From positions 1 to 63,384 of the forward strand of contig JABVXU010000324.1 of assembly GCA_013365365.1 (NCBI GenBank): 63,384 bases of DNA, in the 5' to 3' direction. The position numbers and the translations under genes are program-made. Shown piece by piece: positions 38,341 through 50,200 of this stretch (its first letter is position 1; each line of letters opens with the position of its first letter). Origin of the DNA: Cruorifilaria tuberocauda. Lineage: Eukaryota; Nematoda; Chromadorea; Rhabditida; Onchocercidae. A model generated the notes under the pieces. That model worked only from the letters and a program-made list of their open reading frames with translations, did not search any database and was not told the origin of the DNA.

Positions 38341-41300
38341 TAAATTTTTATTAATTTTTAATCCTGAAAAACTGAAATAGCAAAAAGGATGGAAACAATT
38401 GATTATTATCGGTTTAAGTATTTTGTGAAACATTGTTGAAAAGCATAGAATTTGGAATGAAATAGTATCAGTTGGTAAACAGGTAGACAACCTAAGTTCA
38501 AATAATTATTATTAATAATGCTAAAAAAACATTTGTTAATAGAAGTGATAAGTAATTTAACTATTTTTAATTAATAATATGGGTGAAAATATGGGTTTAA
38601 TTAAAAATAATTAAATTCTAAAATAATAGAAAAATTAGAAATTAGAGCGCTACATTCATAATTACTCTTGATGAAATGAATCCAGTGGTCAATGGTTTTT
38701 TTCTCTCGGGAAGTGCGGGGGAACGGGAAGAGGAAGAAATTACATCAAGAATACAGTGAAATATAATTTATTTCTAATTACCACTACTACATAATAATAC
38801 ATTTAATATATCTTATTGCAATTTTTTTCTCACTAAAATCATAAATTAATTAGTTAAAATAAACTTTAATTATTGAAAAAAAATTATTGATTTTCCAATT
38901 GTTTACTATTTTCTCGAAGTTAAAAATGATTTTTAAAAACGCATAAACATATTGTTCCATGAAATTTATTGCTTGCAAATCGATTGTGACAGTTTTCCGC
39001 ATATTTTCCAACTTTCATTTCATAGTTTTTTTTTTTAAATAAACTTTTCAGAAAAGATATTTGATAATTTGATACTTTTTAAAAAAAATTAATCATTTAA
39101 CTGATTGCATAATTCTTTATTAACTTGCAAAAATATTTTGATGCTACTGTTCACTCCTTTTTACGTGTTAAAAAAAATGAAAGTAAATAATTACTTTCAT
39201 TTCTTTATTTATACATATCAGTAAATATTCGGAAAAAGTAATTCGACTAATTTAATTTTACAATTTCTATAAAATCAGATCTACGAGTAATTTCCGGTAA
39301 TCTCTAAAAATCAATACTGTAACAAGTAAAAAGGTTTATGATAAGACTTTATTCATCTGATAATGGTACTTTACATAGATGATAGTTATAGGTAGGAAAC
39401 TGTTTATCACAATCTTTAATTAGTGCTAACTCCATGTCCTTTATCATATGATATCTCAATTGCTATTGTATGTGCTTCATGTTTCTTCATGTAATATTTC
39501 CAATATGATTAACAACAAATAATTCTAATTTTCCCATCAGTTTTTTTTTCCTTCAAATATTCACCGTTGTTTTACCGTTGATTTTCTCACGTATGTCTAG
39601 AAAAATCATCATTATCGATTTTTTTTGTATGTTTAGACGATTTTTGTAAACATACCACCCAGTGAATGATGTATGTATAGATTAGATTAATCGATATTCA
39701 ATAGTTATCTATCTATCTCTATTACTTTTACGATATTCAGCATAACTGTTTATCTCTAAGTTATATTCAAATAACTATCTTGTAATGTTAAATTAAAAAA
39801 AGAAACTTTCTCAGTATAAACGAACTTTTAGTACATATCGATTGTGCAAACATTCAGAATAAAACAAACATTCACAACAATTGTGTAAATGTTATGAAAT
39901 CAAGCATAGTGCAAAAATAAATTGATTAGCTTGATTTTAAGATTTTATCTGAGATTAAATTTATATCTGCTACTGTGAATTGTTTATTCAACTTCTTGCT
40001 CATTTAAATTTTCATACTTATAATTTAACTTTCAAGTAATAATTTGAAACAATGCTCATAATTTTTACTGCTGACAGATATTAGCAAATGTTCATTGCTT
40101 GATACAGTGAATTTTTTGCGTCTTTTTTACATATGTTTATTTCAATTAAGTCTATATGTATGATATAAAACATGCAAAACTCTTAACTTGATCTTAGATC
40201 TTTGAATATACTATATTTGATTGTAAAATATTCGGTTGCTCTAAGCTGGCTTCATTCATCCTGGCATAAATTTTTTCGATGCTTTAACTCGGACAAACAA
40301 CAAGATGTGCGATCAACAATACAACGCCCCTCGGGAAATAACACTACAACTTCAACTTCGACAGTTTAAATATTCCACTCATTTTATGATTTTCTTCTTA
40401 ACTGAAAGAGCAAAAAGATGAAATTGAAACGTAAAATTAACAGATGTGTAGGTGAGGAAAATTTAACTTTTTCTTCAATCACGAGATTAATAAGATCAAC
40501 GAAAAAAGATGATTTCGTGAATCATTATTTGATAAATTCATTATATTCTCAAAAAATAGTTCGAGATATAATTGCTTTTCTACAATATGCTTATTCCTGT
40601 CTGCTATTCATTAGTATAATGGGTGGTGAATATCACCAACAAACCAAAAAAAAAGAAAATTCTTAGCTCCAGAATTAATAAATTGAAAAATGATAAAAAC
40701 ATTAGGGAAATCGTAATTCTGTTTTAATTAAAGAGAAATTATGAGAAACTGTTCGTTATAGAAAGCGATTAAAGCCATGATCAGGAACTTACTTCAGGAA
40801 ATTAATTCTTATTGACAATTTGCTACATGTATTATTCAAAAATGTATTCAAACAAGTGGGCATACAATTGTTTCTTCCGCATTATTGCTTCACACAGTTT
40901 GTGGAAATACTAGCTAGGAGAGAAAGTGATTGATAAAATCCACTTTTTTCGAAAAGGTATGTTGCACAACTTGGAAATGTATAGAACGTATTATCAACCA
41001 TCGATATGGACCAGAATAAGTTTTAAAAAGTCATAATAAAAAAAAGGAAGCATTACATTGTTTATTCAACTGCTTTATAAGAAAACAGGATACAGAAACG
41101 TGAAAAAATCGATCAATTCCAATTGTTTCAAAAAAGTAAATCTTTTTTACATTTTGTTACAGAAAAAAAGAGAGAGAAAGAAAGGATGAGTGAATTACGT
41201 TAATATTCAATTTACACTGTAAAAAATTCTACACTTGGAAACTTGGAACATTCCTCCAAAAGCAAAACTTCACGAAATCAATTAAAAAGGATAACTGACT

Positions 41301-41576
41301 GCTTTCACTATTCAAAATTAATCAGCACTTTAAGAAGTTCAGACCATAGTACACTCTGTAATCAGGAAAATGTCTATTGATAAGCAATTTACATAATTAG
41401 GAACTATGGTAAGTTGATGGTAAAAATGTTCTCGAACGCAGGAAAATAGGAAATAATCAAGTAAATGTGCAAAATTTGCATTTGATATAAGAAAACATGT
41501 TTTAAATGAAGGTTTTAAATGAAGAAAACTTTCATTGTTTTCAAGTCTAAATGCAAACTCCGCTCACTCAAAACCT
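38341..41576. other. Convergent spacer between the Cys-rich gene and rab-7
   Basis: No exon is supported. A TTTATT at 41061-41066 (AATAAA on the minus strand) may be the rab-7 poly(A) signal, 510 bases beyond its stop. A hairpin lies at 39175-39202. Confidence 0.5.
39175..39202. repeat. Perfect inverted repeat, 12-base arms
   Basis: AAATGAAAGTAA, loop ATAA, then the exact reverse complement. Non-coding. Confidence 0.8.
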
Positions 41577-43358
41577 TCAACAACTACAACCACTTGATGG
41601 ATGTGTTGTTTCTCGATGATCCAGGCGGATCTGGTCTGGAAATTCCGGAAAATCTTGTACATCTTGCGCTTCGCGCTTTAAAGCATCACGAGCGATTTCA
41701 ATAAATGCTTGTTCTACGTTCACGGCTTCCTTAGCCGATACCTGAAATATGATAACAATTCACTTCACGTAGATAAAGGAGACTCGTAAATAGGAGGATT
41801 CCAATAATGATAAACTCCACACAAAAAGGCAGAATTTGATGCTACGATCTTAGATAATTTTGAGACCTTTAAATTTTACTAGTCTCAAAATCCAGAGAAG
41901 ACGATTTTAAGCGATCGAGACTAATATTATTAACCGCAGAGCAGATAAAAATCAGCAATCAATCAATAGGAAAGAAAACTTCAGCTTCAACTCTTATCAA
42001 ATCATATGAAAGGATTCTCGACTCCTCACTCTACAACAGATCACTGAATGTCTAACCTCATAATACTTGATATTGTTTTTTGTTTGACACCACGCTTGGG
42101 CTCTTTTGGCACCAACGGCACGTTTAGCTTCTAGATCAATTTTATTACCCAGTAGTACGAATGGAAAATGTTCTGGATCACGAGGACTGAAAACCAAATA
42201 AAATAACTCCATATTTGATTCTTAATACATTATTCAATATTTTGCTCGTCAGTATGGTCACAAAAATAAATCTTACACTGCCCATACGAAATAACGTTTG
42301 AAAATCAGCACATATCTCATTAAAATCTCATCTTGATATCACGAATAAGATACCAAAAAAATTTTATATGCCTAAAAGACGTATATTCAACTTCAATGGG
42401 ATCTTGCAACATGAAGTTATAAATCTTGCCTTTCTTTAAATTAAATTCATTTGATTTAGACAAGTTGCAGCAAAAAGTTCATATATTCAGTATATCCTTA
42501 TTAATTTTATAGCAAACATATTTCTAAGCTACATCCAACACAAATGCATCAAACTCTTCAAATACACTTGGAAAATAATATACGATGTTAAAGTTTGAAA
42601 ACACATTAGGAACAAACCTTGCTTGAATCAAAAATTCGTCTCTCCATGATTCAAGACTTCTAAAAGAACTGGCATTAGTGATATCATAAGTAAGCACGCA
42701 ACAATCTGCACCTCTATAAAAGGCGACACCCAACGATTGAAAACGTTCTTGTCCAGCTGTATCCCAAATCTTAAAAAACAATTTCCAGTACTACAACTTT
42801 AATTCAAATCTATTCATAACTTCCGAATTTACAAATCAAAAATTTAGTTTCTATATTCTATACAAAACTGGTGATCTGTAACTTGAAATTGGAAGTATTA
42901 ATAAGTAATAAAAATGATATAATAGAAAGATACCGCCCAAATGATGCCATTTTGTATGCATAAAAATGTCCTTAAAAACATACCGACATATTTAAGTAAC
43001 ATTAAGCTTTGACGGTCTAGCACTACGTCATTTATAAACGAGTGAAACAAAGTAACACAAACATTACAATAAATTTAGAACCACCCAAACAATTAACATC
43101 TTTATGAAGTGAAAGACCCATGATCGTACTTTGGAATTCAGATTTCAAATTGAAGAATAAACAAACCTGCATGGTAACAGTTCGATCACCAACTGATATA
43201 TCTTTCGTCAAGAAATCGGCACCAATGGTCGCTTTATACTGATTACTGAATTTTTTGTTTACATATTGGTTCATCAATGATGTTTTGCCAACACCCGAAT
43301 CACCTAATATAATTACTTTGAGGAGGGCTTTTTTGCGACCACTGCCTGCTGTTGACAT
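41577..43358 (-). CDS. rab-7: Small GTPase Rab7
   Basis: Four exons, 43167-43358, 42618-42769, 42057-42186 and 41577-41741, join in phase to 212 aa, close to the usual 207-209. All GTPase motifs are intact: GDSGVGKT (19-26), [12 protein letters not shown] with the switch I Thr, WDTAGQERF (66-74), NKID (129-132) and SAK (160-162). [15 protein letters not shown] and [10 protein letters not shown] are Rab7 hallmarks. The C terminus ends SSGCSC, a CXC double geranylgeranylation signal. Rab7 drives late endosome-lysosome fusion and phagosome maturation. The N terminus is a few residues longer ([10 protein letters not shown]). An acceptor, TATTTCAG, ends 25 bases upstream of the start, a likely trans-splice site. 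Confidence 0.98.
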
Positions 43359-43382
43359 TGTGGTGAATTCAAGTAAACACAC

Positions 43383-43384
43383 TG
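43383..43384 (-). other. Candidate trans-splice acceptor of rab-7
   Basis: On the minus strand, GATATTTCAG|TGTGTTTAC lies 25 bases before the ATG, a typical distance for a spliced-leader site. Confidence 0.55.
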
Positions 43385-43386
43385 AA

Positions 43387-46300
43387 ATATCTGTATACTA
43401 ATAAAAAAGTTTATATCAAATTTTTAAACAACAAGACGTATTTTAAGTGAAGCTGATAAATGTTAAGCAAACTCTTGTCATAAAGCTCAAGTTTGTCTTC
43501 TACTTGCGAATTCCAAAAATCATACATTCCCTTTACGTTATTCAATGATCACTCAAAGTTTGAAATTACAAAGTTCCGATAAAATATTTTTTAGGAAAAT
43601 GAAAAAAGCAATTTTTCCTAAGATAAAAATCATAAAACTGAATCGTATGATAAAGAACTGAAATTACATGTATGTAGATCTATAACAAACTGAATCAATA
43701 TAAATTCCGTTACAAAAAAAACATGCAAACTTAAAAAATTTCACTACTTCATCAACTGATGAATATGAGCTACCAGACATACATTATTAGATTCTTATTT
43801 CATGTTTTCTCCTGCCTTAAAAAAATGTCATATAATACAGCATATAATACATGCTCTATATAATACAGCATAAACCAGCAAACATAAATGATCTTAATTT
43901 CCAACATTTTATATATATTTCATTCCTAAATGGCCATCCCTGCACAAATTTGTGCTTAAAATATTTTTTGTGCTCGTCGCATTGCTTTATTTTGCTCACA
44001 GAACAACCTCAACATCTAAAAGCCTGAAATAAACCAGAAATATGACGCATACTCGATAAGCAAATACAAGTTAGAAACATATCGTTTACTACACTTAGAA
44101 CAGAAAGTAATGAAGGATACCTTACTCCTTTTCATTCCTAACAAGCAACATAGCAGAAAACCATTTTATCCTTACAAATAAAACTCAAAGCAAAGTAGCA
44201 TTCACAGATTCAATTGCTCGCACCCAAAATAATACCAAGACATATTTGCGAAAATTCCGTAATTATTTTTCGTACTCCTGAAATTTATGTTTGATGAAAT
44301 TGTTGCAGTTTCAAGTAAATTCACCGCACAAACTAAACGATAAACAAAATCCATTGAATAGAAAATTTCAGTGACAACCAAAAGAAGTATTCATAATGGA
44401 CGTGGAAAAAAAGGACTTGAAAAGATCAGAAAATCCGACAAAGCTTGGATAAATTTTTATTTGATAAAACAATGGACTTTCATTTTCATTCTGAAAAATT
44501 GATTAAGAAGTAATAATAAAGCTAATTAAGTCGTTTTACTTCTTAAAACTACACGTATTCAGAGTCATCAGCAAGCGCGAAAATATCAGTTTCATGAGTT
44601 TTATTGTTTAGATTCCTTCGTCACAGTTATAACTACTTCAAAGTATGACCTAATCGAAATAATTAACAAAGCAAAAACATAACAGTAATTCAATTTAGTA
44701 ATTACACATGGCGTCCCTAATATCCAAAATTTTCAATCCAGAAAAGTTTAATAGATCAATGCTAAAATTTCTACAAGTATAGCTAAGTACAGTTAAATGA
44801 TAGAGAAAAAAGGTAACAGGAAAATAACTGGATAGTCAACGAAAATAACAAGAATAATTCCACTGTAACTGAGCAAGAATTTATGCTTTGTTAATTCATA
44901 AAGGGAATTTTGATATGTCAAAATTTCTTGTTATAATGAATCTTTAAAATAGCATTTAATAGATAACAAAGATAACTTCATCTACTAACGACAGCTAAAA
45001 CTTATTTGTTTAATTTATAATTTTAATTCTACACAACTGGTAAAGGAGGAAAATCAAAAAACTAACAAAAAAAAAAGATGTCGAAACATGGTGAATCTTT
45101 CTTTATAAACAAATTGAAAAAAAAGGATGGTACCGAATAATACCCTTTTGGCTTATTTTAAACGACGATATGACAATTGTGTGAATTATAATAGCCAATG
45201 AATATGGAACGAACAACAGCTGAATGAACAAACAGATGGATGAATAATAGTACGGGAGACACAGCGACTTAATGCTATCTGATAGATTTCTGCAATAGAA
45301 AGTTCTTGTTTCAATCTTTTAGGTAATTGAAACAAAAAAAAAAGTTCGGAAATAGATACTGATGAACCTTAATTCTAAATAAACTGATTGGCAAATGTCC
45401 AGAAAAAATCTGAATTTAGAGTAGTAAATAGCTCACGTAATCTTTGATCTCCACAGCAAAGTGTCACGCAATAAGCTCTAAGAAAACAAGGACCAATAAA
45501 AAACAGTTCTTTTTCCAGTATAAGTAATTTTAAAATGGTTTGAAAGGGGAACAAATTTCTTAAAATTATATGGATTCAACATAATCTCTAAGATTTATTT
45601 ACAGTTACGTAAGAAATGCAATTGAAAGGAATTCGGAATACAGTTGGAAAAATGAAGTGAAATGAGACACCTGACATGTATGAGATGGACAGAGTCTTGG
45701 AAATCATCACTATGTACGAGAATATATATATGAATATAAAAGATGCTATGCAGCTAATATGTTTCTCAGTTAATGAGATTTCACTTGATGTTAAGACATG
45801 TTGTAAATATTTTCGCAGCGGGAAAACATCATTATTTGTAACTAATAACAAAGTTTCGAACCACCTATGCTAAACTGAACTGACCATATCCCCCTCTCAT
45901 CTTTCCTTCATCCCTGAGCTATCATACACCGTACTCCGGTGTTCGGCATAGGAAACGAAATATACCAACTAATGCAGCACAAATGCGATCAACGATGGTT
46001 CAAACATCCCCCCTCGTGTAATGATAAAATTTAACTGTTGAACTTCTCAGCGGTTAGTGATCTGAAAATTTTTATGCCATAAGGATGAAGAGAATATGAA
46101 ATTCATGAATTTCTCAAGTTTTATAAAACCGCAACTCGAAATATTATCTGTTAGAGCTGTGATAATACGTTAAAAGTTTTTCGTGGACTCTGTTTGTTTT
46201 TCTAACATTTCATTTTAGTACTACAGGGATTCTGATCTGATTGCTGCAGAACTTCTTTATAACTCTATTTCAACTTCAACTTCTTTTACAAAGCTATTCT

Positions 46301-47294
46301 TTAGATTGCTACTGTGAGTGCATATTTTCACTGCCTTGAAATATATGTAGTGGGTTGATAAAATGAAAAATGAAGCTTAATAGTCGCTTCAAAGGATAAT
46401 TTAACTTGTTAAGCGACATTTAAATTGTCATTTGTGAACAAAAAACTTTATGTTGTTAAGAAAAGTCCATGTAAAATGGAATTACACATGAAATTAGTTG
46501 AACAAGATAGACAAAATAAATTTTAAAAAAGTAAAGTAATTCCATTCCAATCACAGTGAAATAATTAGTAAGAACACTATGTGGGGAATACAAGACGAAA
46601 TGATAGTAGATGATAAGACGAATTTCAAGGCAGCAATGTAGTGACTATCAAAGAATATAATTGAATTGAAAAATATATAAAATTAAAAGTAAAAGCGGTG
46701 ATGAAATTAATAGAGGAACAGAACCATATTTTCTATAAATTATCATGCATACATTTTCTATAAATTATCATAAATAAAAATAAGAAAGCTATAGTAAATG
46801 AAAACATAAAATTTCTGAATATTCAGAGGAAGAATCTACTGCTCTAAACCACAGTCGTCAAACTTGGAACTTTGGATTTTTTTTCTCCCAGAAAAGTTAG
46901 GAAGAAAACCATTTTAATTAAGGAGGAAATTTTAAACATTTGAAATGAAACCAAGCCATTTTAGACAAGACAGGAAAAAAAATCAGAATGAGAATAACAA
47001 ATTATTCATAAAAATTATTTACTCAGCAATCGAGATATTCTTATAGTGAAATACTTCATTATAATAAGTGAGCAAAATCTTCATCCATAACTTTATATTT
47101 CCTAATTTCACCTAGTAATACTTGCAATACTGTGTAAATTCTGCTTCGTGAACACTCGTAAAGCACCTGTTTTCAAATTTTTCAAAATAAATGGCATTAA
47201 ATAATAATAAAAACATTACATGGTGACTGATTTTGAACTTTAATACAACAACAACATTTTTTTTTAATTAATATGTTATTGCTGAAACAAAACT
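43387..47294. other. Spacer between rab-7 and the GILT gene
   Basis: AT-rich with no supported exon. A slightly GC-richer patch at 45880-46030 includes a short hairpin, ACACCG-TACTC-CGGTGT (45926-45942). A 25-bp tandem duplication is listed separately. rab-7 promoter elements should lie here but none is recognisable. Confidence 0.5.
46728..46771. repeat. Two-copy 25-bp tandem duplication
   Basis: ATTTTCTATAAATTATCAT at 46728-46746 recurs exactly at 46753-46771. Confidence 0.8.
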
Positions 47295-50200
47295 TTATTT
47301 CTGCTCCTCCTTGCATTGGTCCGGTACAGGATCTAACGCATCGCAAAGATTCTTTTTCAGATCGTAAAATGCATCACTTGAACGTGTTCCATTAATCATA
47401 ATCCAAGGGACGAAATTCAGCGGCGGTTGCAAACGCCCTGTTTCTACACCTGCTTTTGCCAGAAGTCTTCTTCCTTCTTCTCCTTCAGCACATCTTAGGA
47501 TGCTGAAATACTCAGACGATAATAATATATTGATATAGGCAGGGAAATTTTCAAGACTAAAAAAAAAAGAATTGTGAATACGTTAACAGCAGGAGACTAA
47601 TCACTAGGTGATTTTACGTAACTTATACCTTTCCAGCAACAAGAAAGAATGTACTCGCGCTTTACACAAATGACCAAATCAGCATTACGGAAGACAAACA
47701 TGCTCTCAATCAGATATGAAAATACTGATTTGCGCTAGCGCTAAAAATCAAATTTTCAACTCGTTATCTTCTGCTGAAATTAACCTTTTATTAGGCACGA
47801 GAAGTTTCGATAAGCATTTTAATCCGGCTGAACGAAGATCACGCTTCCCTTGAATACACGATATTACTGGAACGTATAAATGCGGATTCTTAACCATTTC
47901 AATTACGCAGTTCATAAGCTGATTCAATTCGCATTCTGACGGTCCATGTTGACATTCACAACTAAATTAATAAGTGTTGTAAGATTTTATAAGGTTTATG
48001 TTATAAGATTTTTCAATAAAATAATCATTTAGTACATATTAACTTACTCATTTACTACTCACTTTCTCAAATATCTTCTTATACAACAAATATTCTTTTT
48101 ATTAATGTCACATTCAGCACAAATAGATAAATCTTCTCAAGTAAAAAATTATACACAAAAAACTAAAACAGTAAAACTGAAATTGCTGTCATTAGCAAAG
48201 TTGAATCAGCTAACATATGACCAATATATATAATGCATATATTGACGACATCACAATTAAAAACTACTTTGAAATTACCTATAGTCATTACCAATCGGAT
48301 CACATTTTGCTTTACCGAAAGGCACAATTTTAATCGAAATCCTATTTGTTACGGACAATTCTTGCCATGTCGGTAAAAGTTGTCGATGAACAAAACGCGA
48401 AGTATCCGGACATTGTGCTTCTATATATGCTGCTAAATTTACTACGTTGTCGGGGACTTCTGATGGTTTTAGCTGAAAGAGAAAATTTTTGTTTTAGAAA
48501 TTCCAAACTAATTGGAAATAATTTATGATCAGATTCACTTCTCCGAATATGAATACTTTATCTATTGCGGTAAAGGAAATTTTTTTCCAAATGCTGATTA
48601 TTCTGAGTAAATGAAAGGTGACGCTGCTGGGATTTGTCGAGAATTTTCTCGAAACTAGATTTCAATTATAAATGTCTACTTCTAATCTTTACGAAGATTA
48701 GAACATCATGAGAAACTAACAGTATGATTTTCTTGTGTCTCTTTTGGGGCGCTATTTGATACAAGACATTCATGACTGTTGTAATATTTCTTGTGGATTG
48801 TCCCTAGCTTTGCTTGGTGATAAGGCCGGGACGCTACAATCATGGCTGTGTTATGAGGCCAATTCTCATACATCCATGTCCCAGATCTCCTCATCTTAGT
48901 AAAAAACTCCGCGGGTTGTTGTTGTTGTTCGGATTTGGGGTGTTGTTGTTGTCCAGGTTGTTTATTGCTGTATACTAAACTGTCCATTTCGTATTTCAAC
49001 ACTCAGACCAGAGGATTCAGTTTTGTCAGTGATTCCCGAAAGCAAGTCACGACAACAGGATTCATTAAATATCTTCATATCTCTAATCAAATCAAGTATA
49101 CATTTGAAATTCATGATATGTTTCAGCAATTTGCTAGAAAAAGATGAAAGAAAAAAGGGGAGAACTTATTCCATACTCGGAACGACTGTACCTCAAGAAA
49201 TAGAAATCAAAAAGCTACATTCAACGTGACGTGTCGTATCGTCTATGAATGATCTCTTTAGAAAAATAAAAAAATACTGATAACCTCATATTCCCTCAAC
49301 ATTCCTTTCAGCTGGATTGATTTTCCTTCAACTAAAGCATTCCTATTATTTACAAAGCTTGATTCAGAATACACTTCTTTATACTCATCTAGCTTTCAGA
49401 AACTTTGTTGGAATTCCTTTCTTCACCAATCCTACCTTCTTCTATGCAAAAATTCTAATATTTCTTCAGAACTCGTTCAAATTTTTAATATAACTACTCA
49501 AACTACCATAGATTTGAATATGAAGGGTGGAATTGATACAGATGATATGTGTAATGTATAAAATGAATAATTTCCTCCAACAGCAATACAGAATATCCTT
49601 TAATCAGTTTTAAGCAAAATAATGCTAATTAATGAATAGATATATTGATGACAGCTATATTTATGTACGCTTAAAGTGTCAGAAAATTGGTTCTTAAAAA
49701 GATGAAAACGATAAGAGCTTTTATAATTTTCTAGAAATTTTCATAAAAATTAAAATTTAGATGCATGTATATCCATAAAACCGTTTGCATTTATTCCAAA
49801 CAGAAACAATGATTAAAAAAACCACAATAATTACACAATTATACTAACTTATTTAATTAGACGAAAATAATAGTATCAGGGAAGTATCAGAAAAAAGAAA
49901 AATAGTAATAGTCACTGCGTATTATTAATAATATTATCATTTGCACATTATTGTCATTAATAAGGTTACTTTCGCGAATGGGAAGTAACTACCGAAACTT
50001 AAGGTAATTTCTACCTTAGCAATAAACAAATTGAAGCAGCCAATTACGGTTATGATTTTCTTGCACATTAATTTCAAATATAAAGTACCAGTCATAAAAA
50101 AACCTGACATACTTTTAATGAATCTCAGTGGTACTTTCCTCACGAAAGGTCAAGCACACTGAGAACCTTACCATACTTTTTTCTTCAAGTCTAATGCACA

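Noticed and set aside
45588..45873. Overlapping frames of 87 and 65 codons on opposite strands
   Set aside because: Neither has an ATG in a good context with exon borders; AT-rich composition explains them.
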